From NCBI GenBank assembly GCA_017633615.1, contig JAGBPB010000016.1:1-21966 (forward strand): 21,966 nucleotides of DNA, read 5' to 3'. The stretch is from Bacteroidaceae bacterium (GTDB lineage Bacteria > Bacteroidota > Bacteroidia > Bacteroidales > Bacteroidaceae). Within the stretch, counting starts at the first letter, position 1; every line of letters begins with the position of its first letter. Shown here piece by piece: positions 1-8,750 of the stretch. Under the pieces are notes generated by a model. That model made no database searches. It worked only from the letters and a program-made list of their open reading frames with translations, and was not told the DNA's origin. Position numbers and translations under genes: made by a program.

Positions 1-3000
1 AGTCATTGTTGTCTACCATGGCGGTTATGGTGCCCAAATGGTCAGTTATGGCAGCTGCGGAGTGTGTCACGGTACCGCCCTGTGTAGAGCTTACGGTATG
101 CAGTCCTGCCAGGCCGTCAGCACCGTTCACGTAGTAGAAGCTGGTTGTAACACCATCAGTGGTCTTCTCCTCATAGTCACCCCACTGGAACTTCTCATAC
201 TCTATGTGGTAGGTCTTGTCATACCTGCTGCTCACCTTCTCAAGGTCAGGACCATATTCCGCAGTGTAGTAGTAGAAGTCTGTCTGATCATAGTGCCAGA
301 TGGTACTGACCTTGCCCCACAGGTTGTAGGTGATCTCATGCCCGTACAGCGTGAGCGTCTGCTCATCATTGTCTATGGACTGCACGGCATGGGGCTTTGA
401 GAAGCTGCTGTAGGTGTAATCGCCCAAGTCTGTCTTGTAGGAAATGTTGCCGTTGGCGGCATAGACCATCTCCATGATCTCCTCATTGTTCTCCTGGACG
501 GCAGTGAGGCGGTCCAGGTTGTCATAGACAAAGTTCCAGGTCTCACCGTCAGACATACGGTTGTTGGCCGATGTCAGGTTACCCGTCATGGGAGAGAAGT
601 TGTAGTCCTCATCCTGATAAACCCAGTCATCATGTTGTACTGTTCTTATGGAGTCCAGATATCCGTACTGGTCAAGAAGGTGTGTCTTAACAAACGGATA
701 AGAGGTGTTGTTGTCAAGAACTGTCTCTGACACCGTGCGGCGGCCTGTATATCCTGTTAGGTTCCACTTGACGGCACCGCCCGCACCGTTAACGCCTGTC
801 AGGTTACCGTAGGCATCATATGTGTAGGTGAACACCTTACTGCCGGGCTGCGTGCTGGTAACGAGCAGTCCATTTGAGTCATACGTGTATGACTTGCTTC
901 TTGATATCACGCCTGTCTTAAACATAGTCTCATCAGTGACACGGCCATAAGCATCATAAGTGTAGGTCTTGGTCCATCCGTTCAGGCTCTCACTCACAAG
1001 ACGCATCTGCCCCGTACCATCCGTGTTGCTGTTGCCGTAGGTGTAGGAGATGGTCTCTGAACTGCCGGACTGGGATGCCGTGACGTTGGACACACGGCCA
1101 AGGTAGTCATAATTTGTGGAAAAAACAACTCCGCGTGCGTCAGTCCTGCTAGTTTCGCGGCCAAAAGCATCATAAATATATGTCGTGGTGCCCGCATCCG
1201 GGTCCGTGATGGATGTGCGGTTGCCGCGGTCATCATACTGGAAGGTCCAGGTGGCGTTGTTGGTCGTTGCCTGCAATATACCGCCGTTGGAAGAAAAGGT
1301 GTTCTCTATGCTGCTTGAAGCAGGTCCTTCAACTTTGAAAAGGTTACCCATCGCGTCATACCTGTAGGTAGTGGTACGGTTTGTGTTTCCATCTTCGGTG
1401 ACTGTTACAATACGAATGCTTCCATTAGATAGATAGCCGTATGTCTTCCTCCTGCCACCTGGATATATCTCATTCATAACTCTACCACGCACATCATATT
1501 TCTTTCTGCTGGTGAGTGACAGGCCTCCGTTAACATCCGTGCTGCTTACCGTCAGCTCATGGTTGCTGTAGCTGTATGTTGTGGTACTGCTGACGCTGAC
1601 GTTCTTTGGCCCTATGCTCTCCATGAGCACTTCACGTCCCTGGTTGTCATACCATGTCTTGACCCATGGGCGGCCTGTACCCTGCTCCAGCACAAACCAC
1701 CGCTGAGAGGCATCGCTTCCCCAGCCGCGGGTGTAGGTCACCTCACCATCACCAGCCTTCTGGGTGCAGGTTATGTTACCCCAACCGTCATAAGTATTGG
1801 TAACGGTATTGTTTATTGAAGTGTTTATGCTGTCCTGCTCCGTCAGCACGTTACCCCAGGTATCATAGGTATATTTGCGTACTGATGAGGCTGGGCTTGT
1901 GTATATCCTTACCGGGAAACGGTGTGTGGCATCATAGCTGTAGTAAGTGGTGCAAGGGGTCGTATTACCGGAAAATGTACTCAACTCACTTGTAAGGTTG
2001 CCCCACGAGTCATAAGAATAACTGGTGGTCAACGGAGCGGTTGTTCCGTAGTTGTCAACTTTTGTGGAAACTGTGCCTGTGGTGCTGTTGTAGGTGTAAT
2101 TGGTTGTGACGCTGAATGGAGATGTGTCGTTGGGATGACGTTGGCTGGTTACCACCGTCTGCGGGCGATATACGCCCCCCACTTTGGTATCGGTATATTG
2201 CCGGTATCTTACTGCACGGTACATATTGGTTCCATAGACCGTGCTGTCAGACAAGACGTAACCCTTTACCGTATCGCAGGTGTGGTATGTTGACGTAGTG
2301 AAACCGTCCATATCAGTCTCAACTGTCTGTGACGGATATGCAAAGTATATCTTACGGTTGGAACTGTTATATGTGTCACTGATGCTGAGGGTGATGGTGG
2401 CTTGTGACACATCACTGCCAATGGTAGTCCTGGAGTATGTAATCTTGGGTATATAATGCGCAGTGTCCCACTGGGTAACACCGCTCTCTGTGGTAACACC
2501 TGTGGTGGTGTTGGTTGTAATAGTCTTGCTGAACCCCAGCAGTCCGCGGCCGCGCAGGTGGGCCTTGAGGCCCTCATAATTATACTGTGTTGTCATACTG
2601 CCGGCCACACCGTTGCTTTGAGTAGTCTGCTTGACTACGTTGAGAGGTATGGTGTATCTTGGAGCAGGATAGGATTCATCAGTACCGCGCGTGTATATAT
2701 TCTGATCAGCAAGAGTGGAGTACGTTATATTGGTGGTGGCACCAAAATCACCGCTGACAGAAGTGACCTTGCCGCTTTGTGCAGTGAGGCTGCTGTTCTT
2801 GTATATGCGCCATACGGGATCTGAGTTTGCATTGACACCGTGGGCGCAGTCATAGCCGTAGTTTACCAGTTCCATGCGGCCGTCACCGTCAAAATCACCT
2901 GTCAGATACCTGTTACTCAAGGCATCATCTGCTCTGCTTGAAGAAGCATGGTGGACTTGAACAAGTGCTGTCCCTGTAGAGTGTAGCCAATAGGTGTCAG

Positions 3001-5959
3001 TTGAAATAAAAACTCCAGTTCCTGATATATGTTTTGTCTCAGTTAAAACAACATCCGATTTACCATCACCGTCAAAATCAAGTATTTCACAATGACAATT
3101 ATTACTATTATAGCTAGTATGGATCTGATCTAGTGAACTTGGGCCACGTGATAATGTTTTTGAGAAAGAACCGTCTCCATTATTGATGTAAAAATACCAT
3201 TGGTACAATGGCTCCTTTGTCAGAACGTCAAGCAAGCCATCTCCATTAAAATCTCCTGGAGTTAAGCAATAGGAATCCTTTAATAATGTTCCAGTGTTAT
3301 TGCCAGAGTTAAGAAATGTGTTATTGTTCATGCCTCCACCATGATTCCAAATAATGGCGTAGCTGTCTTCACATACTACAAATAAATCTACTAGACCGTC
3401 ACCATTCATATCACTCGCATAAAGATGTTTGGGATCTGAATCAAATGTCAGGTCCTGTGTTGCACAACCTACTAACGGACTATTGTAGTTCGGTCCGTAA
3501 TTATTATCGTAACGCGCTACGCAGAGATTGTATACGTCGTATTTCTTTTCTGTTTCAAGATAAACTATTTCACTCCTGCCGTCATTGTCAAAATCACCGG
3601 TAGCGCAAAGAGGTTTGGAGATGGTTTGCAGAGGAAATAGTTTATATTTATGGTCAAAATCAGGCCCCACAACATTGAAAATGATTCTTGCATAATCCCC
3701 GGTAGCATAGTCGTAGAAAGGAACTATCATCTCATTGGTCCCATCTCCATCTATATCCACATTCATGTTAGCTGCGATTTCTGTCATGATTAAAGAGCCT
3801 AGCGAACCTAAATATTCCATGGTATAATGCTGGTTAGAATTGGAGAAAGTAACATTTCCGTTCTGATCCAGTGATGCATAGGCTCCATCAACAATTGTGT
3901 AAGGGTAACCATTATTGACATCTATCGGAATAATTTCTATCAAGTCATCAAGACCGTCGCTGTTCAGGTCTCCAGAAAAAACTGTCATGGTTTGGAAAGG
4001 AACATCTTCTTCAAGAAGCAGGCTGGTTGATGGACTGATAGAGGGGGAATATGAATTGAATGAGACGGCCGGCAGGAAAGACCAATTAAGCTGAGTGGCA
4101 GGCAGAGTTTGGTTCTGAGCGTTCTTTTCAGTAACGCTCACAAGACGTGAGAACTTGTAGGAGGTGCCGTCATTCATGCTGTAGTTAAGGTCATATGAGC
4201 GGAATGTGTTTGCGTTTGTCTTTCCCGTTATGTTGGTAAGACGCCTCTGCATACTCCCTTTCTGTCCGTCAAATCTGATGAGTATGGAGTCCGGGCGGGA
4301 ATCATAAGTGAACTCCACTACATTGGAGAGTGAGTTTGTATGATTAACATTGTTGCCATATGTTATCTGATAAGGATACACACAATTGTTGTTTTGCTGG
4401 TAGCTGTATATCATGTAGTTGCCTGTGGGTTGCTGGGCACGGCACAGATACCATGAGTGTGTCCTTCGGTTGCTATTCACGGTGTATGAAAGGCGAGAAT
4501 TGTAGTCGGAGTTTGAATACGGGTCATGACCGTACCAGTATGTCATGCCGTTGCTACCTTGAACCTCATACCATGTATTATCGGCGCTATTGTAACAAAT
4601 TCCATGTGTAATTACAACGGTGAAAGGGTCAGATTCAGGATTATATGTAGCGCCGTCACGGCCTGCCGTACCGGATCTGAGTATCAGGCGTACGCCGTCC
4701 AGATAGAGTGCGTCATCGGCAAGGTATTTCATGCCTTGTGCCGTTCCGTCATGGAAGATATCCTTGGGGCCGCGTGTTATGGATGACATTCCAGAAAGGC
4801 TGGCCCCGTATCCGCACAATCCGTTACCCGCCTGACTATTGTATGTTATGGCCAGCTGCGGCTGCAGGCCGTCCACGCCCTGCGGTACAGCTATGGGTAT
4901 GCTATACGTAGCTCCACCCATGGGCGATACGCCGAAAAATCCGCCCATGGCACCTACTGCCGTGCCTGGCTCAGCGCTGTACGTGGAGGGTATGACGGGG
5001 TAGTCGTATCCGGCCTCTGTATTGGCGATAATGTTTGTGGTGATGATTCCGTTTGCTGTCTTTCCTTCTGACACCACATAGTATGTGCCGGGAGAGAGCT
5101 GACGGTTGATGAACGCCTGGCATGTATCGGAGCAATGTCCGCCGCCTGAGTAGTTGTCATTGCTTTCAATAACAGAACCGGATGAGTTGAGCAGATAAAG
5201 AAAAGTATCCTGTAAGGATGAGCCTTGATGGGTTATGGTGACGTTCATTTCTGTAGACAGAGTGAATGTGTAATAGACGTCATTTGTGGCTTGACCCATG
5301 CGGTTGCTGAAGGTATGGGTATCTTGGGTGTTGCTATATGAGAATGAACCGGAATACGTTCCTGCCACAATAGGTAGAGTGCGGCTGTCACCCGTGGGCA
5401 CCTCATCAAATGTCATGTTGGTGGTGATGTAGCCGTCATATGTCTTGCCTTCACTTACTACGAAATAGAATCCGGCTGGCAGAACCATGCGTATATATGA
5501 TTGCGTGGTATAGTAACAGTGACCATCACCACTGTAATCATCATTCTCTGCTATCAGTTGTATGGAACTGCCAAGCAGGTGCATATAGGTGTCATAAACG
5601 TTTGAGCCATCGTGGGTCAGTGTTACTATCATCTCTTTTGGCAACTGGAACACATAGTATACGTCTTTAGTGTTTTGGCCAACATATACATTTGAGTAGT
5701 CATTGGTATTTACTGTGTTGGTATAGGTCTGGTGGGTGGCCGATGAGGGGATGGACGTGACCAGGATGGGGTCACCTATGGTATTGCCCGTAGGGTATGA
5801 ACGGACAGGAGGGATAGTGTCCTTGATAGTGTCACAACATACAGAATCTCCCGGCTGAATAATTTTGATGCTGTCCTGCCTTATATTTCCTGTCTGTGCG
5901 GAAAGGGAGAATACTATACAGATGAGGAAAAATAAGATAGATAAGGGTTTTGTTTTCAT
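1..5959 (-). CDS. SpvB/TcB-like RHS-repeat exported protein, C-terminus cut by window edge
   Basis: Reading the minus strand from the ATG at 5959, I find no stop to base 1 (1986 codons), so the 3' end lies outside. Residues 1-21 are a signal peptide (MKTKPLSILFFLICIVFSLSA). Residues about 85-290 hold two tandem copies of a PPC-like beta-sandwich unit (motifs ENDDYSGDGHC and SNDNYSGGGHC). Residues about 345-385 match the SpvB/TcaC N-terminal signature (ATYSIPIAVPQGVDGLQP, then YNSQAGNGLCGYG). Residues about 660-1035 carry seven DxDxDG-type motifs (for example DFDGDGKSDVV), as in FG-GAP/VCBS propellers. RGRGLLGF near 1133 resembles the TcB middle domain. At least a dozen YD repeats follow (YDSWGN, YDAYGNLTG). 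The last residues, DHLGTITAMVD, normally precede the RHS core. The layout resembles the B component of Tc toxins, where RHS repeats build a shell around a C-terminal cargo. Whether this one carries a toxin, an adhesin or a sorting domain cannot be seen. It is probably the last gene of a three-gene operon. Confidence 0.93.
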   Translation of the reverse strand, partial: MKTKPLSILFFLICIVFSLSAQTGNIRQDSIKIIQPGDSVCCDTIKDTIPPVRSYPTGNTIGDPILVTSIPSSATHQTYTNTVNTNDYSNVYVGQNTKDVYYVFQLPKEMIVTLTHDGSNVYDTYMHLLGSSIQLIAENDDYSGDGHCYYTTQSYIRMVLPAGFYFVVSEGKTYDGYITTNMTFDEVPTGDSRTLPIVAGTYSGSFSYSNTQDTHTFSNRMGQATNDVYYTFTLSTEMNVTITHQGSSLQDTFLYLLNSSGSVIESNDNYSGGGHCSDTCQAFINRQLSPGTYYVVSEGKTANGIITTNIIANTEAGYDYPVIPSTYSAEPGTAVGAMGGFFGVSPMGGATYSIPIAVPQGVDGLQPQLAITYNSQAGNGLCGYGASLSGMSSITRGPKDIFHDGTAQGMKYLADDALYLDGVRLILRSGTAGRDGATYNPESDPFTVVITHGICYNSADNTWYEVQGSNGMTYWYGHDPYSNSDYNSRLSYTVNSNRRTHSWYLCRAQQPTGNYMIYSYQQNNNCVYPYQITYGNNVNHTNSLSNVVEFTYDSRPDSILIRFDGQKGSMQRRLTNITGKTNANTFRSYDLNYSMNDGTSYKFSRLVSVTEKNAQNQTLPATQLNWSFLPAVSFNSYSPSISPSTSLLLEEDVPFQTMTVFSGDLNSDGLDDLIEIIPIDVNNGYPYTIVDGAYASLDQNGNVTFSNSNQHYTMEYLGSLGSLIMTEIAANMNVDIDGDGTNEMIVPFYDYATGDYARIIFNVVGPDFDHKYKLFPLQTISKPLCATGDFDNDGRSEIVYLETEKKYDVYNLCVARYDNNYGPNYNSPLVGCATQDLTFDSDPKHLYASDMNGDGLVDLFVVCEDSYAIIWNHGGGMNNNTFLNSGNNTGTLLKDSYCLTPGDFNGDGLLDVLTKEPLYQWYFYINNGDGSFSKTLSRGPSSLDQIHTSYNSNNCHCEILDFDGDGKSDVVLTETKHISGTGVFISTDTYWLHSTGTALVQVHHASSSRADDALSNRYLTGDFDGDGRMELVNYGYDCAHGVNANSDPVWRIYKNSSLTAQSGKVTSVSGDFGATTNITYSTLADQNIYTRGTDESYPAPRYTIPLNVVKQTTQSNGVAGSMTTQYNYEGLKAHLRGRGLLGFSKTITTNTTTGVTTESGVTQWDTAHYIPKITYSRTTIGSDVSQATITLSISDTYNSSNRKIYFAYPSQTVETDMDGFTTSTYHTCDTVKGYVLSDSTVYGTNMYRAVRYRQYTDTKVGGVYRPQTVVTSQRHPNDTSPFSVTTNYTYNSTTGTVSTKVDNYGTTAPLTTSYSYDSWGNLTSELSTFSGNTTPCTTYYSYDATHRFPVRIYTSPASSVRKYTYDTWGNVLTEQDSINTSINNTVTNTYDGWGNITCTQKAGDGEVTYTRGWGSDASQRWFVLEQGTGRPWVKTWYDNQGREVLMESIGPKNVSVSSTTTYSYSNHELTVSSTDVNGGLSLTSRKKYDVRGRVMNEIYPGGRRKTYGYLSNGSIRIVTVTEDGNTNRTTTYRYDAMGNLFKVEGPASSSIENTFSSNGGILQATTNNATWTFQYDDRGNRTSITDPDAGTTTYIYDAFGRETSRTDARGVVFSTNYDYLGRVSNVTASQSGSSETISYTYGNSNTDGTGQMRLVSESLNGWTKTYTYDAYGRVTDETMFKTGVISRSKSYTYDSNGLLVTSTQPGSKVFTYTYDAYGNLTGVNGAGGAVKWNLTGYTGRRTVSETVLDNNTSYPFVKTHLLDQYGYLDSIRTVQHDDWVYQDEDYNFSPMTGNLTSANNRMSDGETWNFVYDNLDRLTAVQENNEEIMEMVYAANGNISYKTDLGDYTYSSFSKPHAVQSIDNDEQTLTLYGHEITYNLWGKVSTIWHYDQTDFYYYTAEYGPDLEKVSSRYDKTYHIEYEKFQWGDYEEKTTDGVTTSFYYVNGADGLAGLHTVSSTQGGTVTHSAAAITDHLGTITAMVDNND

Positions 5960-5978
5960 ATGTATAGGTGTATAGGCA

Positions 5979-6422
5979 TTAGTTCTTGATTATTTTCCAA
6001 ACACTGTTCTTGCCGTTTATGCGTATCACAAACAGGTATGTGGCATCAGGATAGTCTGTGATGTCAATCTCATTTACTGCGCTGAGCCTGTCCTTGTGAT
6101 ACAACAGGATTCCGTTCATGGAGTATATGCCCATGGATGAACCGTCAAAAGAGTCTGTCCCCGTTATCTCTATCTTGAGGTCACCCTGGGTGGGATTGGG
6201 GTAGATTGTGATCCTGGAAAACGATAATGAATCCTGATATGTACGTTGTTCTGATGAATCTCCGTCTGATTGACGGTTGAAAATGATTTCACGTTGTGTT
6301 ATCGTCCTGTTGCCGGCTGCATCATACGTGTACAGCACACGGTCGGCATGAACATATAATGTTGGTACAAATAAAAACAAAGAGATAATGATTGGTCGCA
6401 AAGACCGGTCCTTCTTTTTCAT
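5979..6422 (-). CDS. Small exported protein with one YD repeat and T9SS type A sorting domain
   Basis: This 147-residue protein has an N-terminal signal peptide (about residues 1-27, hydrophobic PIIISLFLFVPTLYVHA). A single RHS/YD repeat follows (VLYTYDAAGNRTITQREI), then a linker. The C-terminal domain of about 75 residues has the hallmarks of T9SS type A sorting domains: ITIYPNPTQGDLKIEI, a central MGIYSMNGILLYH strand pair, and a final YLFVIRINGKNSVWKIIKN. T9SS domains of this kind direct export through the outer membrane and are usually removed or anchored at the surface. It sits 19 bp upstream of the giant RHS gene and 30 bp downstream of the DUF3244 gene on the same strand, so co-transcription is likely. 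The lone YD motif beside a large YD-repeat protein suggests a partner or capping role, which is inference only. It could instead be the remnant of a longer RHS gene, but it has an intact signal peptide and sorting domain. Confidence 0.88.
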   Translation of the reverse strand: MKKKDRSLRPIIISLFLFVPTLYVHADRVLYTYDAAGNRTITQREIIFNRQSDGDSSEQRTYQDSLSFSRITIYPNPTQGDLKIEITGTDSFDGSSMGIYSMNGILLYHKDRLSAVNEIDITDYPDATYLFVIRINGKNSVWKIIKN

Positions 6423-6452
6423 ACGGCATAAGGTTTTAAAGTTATACGCTCG

Positions 6453-6815
6453 TTATAAATCAAAATAGCCATACCACCAACATCCTGACGCATAGATATG
6501 GATGGTATAGCTACCGGACGGCAATGTTGAAAGATTGGCCTGGACGCTGAACGCTGGAGAATACGTTTGATTGAATACCTGAAGGTCAGATGAATTTGTC
6601 ACCACAATCTGCGATGCTGTCATCTCACCAAACGACACGGTTATTACTTGGTCATCTATTGATGCCGTTACTTCAATTACAATTGAACGAGGTTCATCGT
6701 CAGGATCAATAACAGGTGGAGCGTGTTGAACCAAATGAATATTATTTTCAGCATAAGCAACACATTGTCCAACTATTAAGGTGAACAGAAATAAAAAGAC
6801 CTTTTTCATAAACAT
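6453..6815 (-). CDS. DUF3244-family small exported protein
   Basis: This 120-residue protein begins with a signal peptide (MFMKKVFLFLFTLIVGQCVAYA, cut near residue 22). The remainder is a single beta-rich, Ig-like domain. The pattern is typical of the Bacteroidales DUF3244 family: a strand pair around ASIDDQVITVSFGEMTASQIVVT, then QVFNQTYSP, and a closing LPSGSYTIHIYASGCWWYGYFDL. No catalytic residues are apparent, and the family has no established biochemical function that I can name. It appears to be the first gene of the operon leading into the YD/T9SS gene and the RHS gene, with a TAnnTTTG promoter-like element just upstream. The TPR/HTH regulator gene ends about 145 bp upstream on the same strand. 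Confidence 0.8.
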   Translation of the reverse strand: MFMKKVFLFLFTLIVGQCVAYAENNIHLVQHAPPVIDPDDEPRSIVIEVTASIDDQVITVSFGEMTASQIVVTNSSDLQVFNQTYSPAFSVQANLSTLPSGSYTIHIYASGCWWYGYFDL

Positions 6816-6833
6816 CTGTTTTGGTTACAGACA

Positions 6834-6870
6834 CAAAAGTAGGAGCGCAAACAATATCATTGACCAAAAG
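6834..6870 (-). promoter_or_regulatory. Candidate promoter of the DUF3244-YD/T9SS-RHS operon
   Basis: On the minus strand a Bacteroidetes -7 element TACTTTTG (6834-6841, fits TAnnTTTG) lies 18 bp upstream of the DUF3244 start. A TTTG (6865-6868) stands 23 bp further upstream as a possible -33 element. The spacing is slightly longer than usual, so the -33 call is weak. Confidence 0.5.
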
Positions 6871-6873
6871 AAG

Positions 6874-6891
6874 GTATACAAAAAAGTATAC
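6874..6891. repeat. GTATAC-A6-GTATAC symmetrical repeat, possible operator
   Basis: Two copies of the palindrome GTATAC are separated by six A residues (on the plus strand), making a larger inverted repeat as well as a direct repeat. It lies just upstream of the -33 region of the candidate RHS-operon promoter and downstream of the TPR/HTH regulator gene. That position would suit a regulator binding site, but no binding protein can be named from sequence. Confidence 0.3.
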
Positions 6892-6961
6892 ATTTACAGG
6901 TATTAGATAATGTTCTATATGAAAAAGAGGTTTAGAAAGGTGTTATTCCTGTGGTATGTTT

Positions 6962-8594
6962 TTAGAATGATGTATGGCTTGTAAATAGATTAAGGAAGTC
7001 TGATGGAGCTCTTTTAGACAATCTGGACAAACGTTGCTTAACGGCAATTGGAGTTATGGAAAACAATTCTGATATAAGGTTTATGCTTAAATCTAATTGT
7101 CTAAGAATTATTGTGAGTATTTCCTTTTCTTTTACATCAGGTATTTCTGCTACAATATCTGAGATGATTTCCATATATGATAATTCAATCTCTTCAAACA
7201 ACGTCTCTTTCTTTTCTTTGCTTAGATTATTAGAGAGTGTGCCTAATTTGAATGAATTTAAAAGATTCTGTTTGACTGAATCTGTTGCGACAAACAGTTA
7301 ACCGGCTTCGATATAAATCCAACAATGTACTGCGGGCTTCTTGGTCAAAAACAGAGAGTTCACTTACCCTTGCTTGTAGAACTTTAATGTTACTTTTTCT
7401 TATTTCATCTTCTTGGCGCAATAGATCTTGTTGTTTTTCTACAATCTTTTTTCTTTCTCTGTTTTTGAAAATATAGTAAAGAAGAAAGAATAATGTGGCC
7501 ATCAACAATAAAGAGAATGAGCCAATAATCATAAAACGTATTTGCTTGTATTTAAGCGTTTCTTGAGCTAACTCTTCATTATGTGCGTATTGTATTTTTT
7601 CTATTTCTTGCGACCTTTCCGATATATTTATGGAGTCACGCAATATTTTATAAAGATTATACCATTCTACAGCATCTTTAGGAGAATCCAATAAAACTGC
7701 TAGTTCTGTCAAACGGTCTGCATTAGAACATTTTGTATATAGTTCATTATCATATTTCATGGATTCATTTGAGTAGTAGTATGCAGAATCATATTCTTTA
7801 ATTTCATAATAAATATCTGCTTTTACGCTATAACCGACTCCTAAATCTGAAACTTGTTTTACGCTTTCCAGATATGAATCAATGTAAAATAAGGCCTTAT
7901 GGAAGTCTCTGGAATAGTAAAGACAGATTTTTGCTTTTTGCAGTGCGGCAATTAGTTTTTGACTTTTTGAAAAACTGTCATTACTTATTATTTCACTGAA
8001 GATGCTGTCTGACAATTCAAAATTTCTTTCATATAGAGCACATAGTCCTTCGCGAACAGATACGTAATTTAATATTTTGTGGTCATTCAATCTTTCTGCA
8101 TTGATTTTGCAACACAAAAATTGATATTTTGCCTGCTCAAGCATCATTCTATTCAGGAAATGTAATCCCAAATTTTGTTCTGTAAGTGCATAATAGCGTA
8201 CAAGTGTATCGGGAAACAGGTCTTTGGCTTTCAGATAAGCATCTATTGCTGCAATATCATCGTTTAGTTCTTTATATACGCATCCTTGGGTGTACCAGGC
8301 CATAGCAGAGCGATAGTTCTTGTGGTGGGAACCGTAATAACTGGTGGCAGTGAGTATAAGGCTATCAGAATAAATAGACTTGTATTGTTTGTAGGTGGCC
8401 TGGGTCTTGAGGACGGCATACCACGCGCGGTCTTGCTTGGATGATGGAGTTGTCATGGATTCCAGAATGGAATCGGCTGCAGCGGGGGTGGTGTCAAGCA
8501 ACTGCTCCGCTTTATAAAGGTTATTAGAAGTGTCCTTATCTTGACAGGAAGATATGAACGCTGTAATCATTAATATAAGGATTAATCTTTTCAC
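6962..8594 (-). pseudogene. TPR lipoprotein-type regulator with TM helix and C-terminal HTH, split by a +1 frameshift
   Basis: The gene starts best at GTG 8594, giving a lipoprotein-like signal (VKRLILILMITAFISSC). An upstream GTG at 8699 lengthens the same frame but would place the promoter inside the gene. TPR-like helical repeats follow (for example AMAWYTQGCVYKELNDDIAA), then a transmembrane helix (FMIIGSFSLLLMATLFFLLYYI) and a coiled-coil stretch (RERKKIVEKQQDLLRQEDEI). The first frame stops at 7230-7232. The family's missing C-terminus continues one base later in the next frame down to a stop at 6962: LSNNLSKEKKETLFEEIELS, then a helix-turn-helix-like NLISELFSITPIAVKQRLSRL. Removing one base, most simply from the T4 run (minus strand) at 7260-7263, would rejoin the frames. 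Intact relatives sense cell-envelope or cytoplasmic signals and bind DNA with the C-terminal HTH. The break may be a true mutation, phase variation or a sequencing error. The gene is AT-rich compared with its neighbours. Confidence 0.75.
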
Positions 8595-8618
8595 TGAATA
8601 TTTTGAAATTAGATACTT

Positions 8619-8653
8619 CAAAATTATAATATTTAATGGAGTCAGGATGTCAA
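8619..8653 (-). promoter_or_regulatory. Promoter for the TPR/HTH regulator gene
   Basis: On the minus strand TTGACA (8648-8653) is followed, 21 bp later, by TAATTTTG (8619-8626). The latter fits the Bacteroidetes -7 consensus TAnnTTTG and also contains most of an overlapping TATAAT. It lies about 25 bp upstream of the GTG at 8594, which supports that start over the GTG at 8699. Confidence 0.6.
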
Positions 8654-8699
8654 GTTCCAAATAAAAAAGTAAGATGGCACAACCATAGGAAAAATACAC

Positions 8700-8707
8700 T
8701 ATTTTTG
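8700..8707 (+). promoter_or_regulatory. -7 element for the FKBP isomerase gene
   Basis: TATTTTTG fits TAnnTTTG and is followed by CAC, exactly as in the element upstream of the DUF4254 gene at 15871. It lies about 43 bp upstream of the ATG at 8751. I see no convincing -33 element at the expected distance. Confidence 0.5.
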
Positions 8708-8750
8708 CACAAAATTTCTAAGAAACAGGTATTTAATAAAGTATAGAAAG

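Noticed and set aside
1..2000. CRISPR-like or tandem DNA repeat in the YD-rich region
   Set aside because: Similar motifs recur only at protein level with variable spacing; they are YD repeats, not a CRISPR array.
1..5670. Numerous plus-strand and short minus-strand open frames across the RHS gene
   Set aside because: They lie inside one minus-strand frame open for 1986 codons with clear SpvB, DxDxDG and YD motifs, and none resembles a known protein.
7230..7300. Programmed -1 ribosomal frameshift in the TPR regulator
   Set aside because: The second frame needs a +1 move and no standard slippery heptamer is in the right frame, so mutation, phase variation or sequence error is simpler.
7056..7301. 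Plus-strand open frame opposite the TPR regulator break
   Set aside because: It is antisense to the HTH region and has no recognisable motif or start context.
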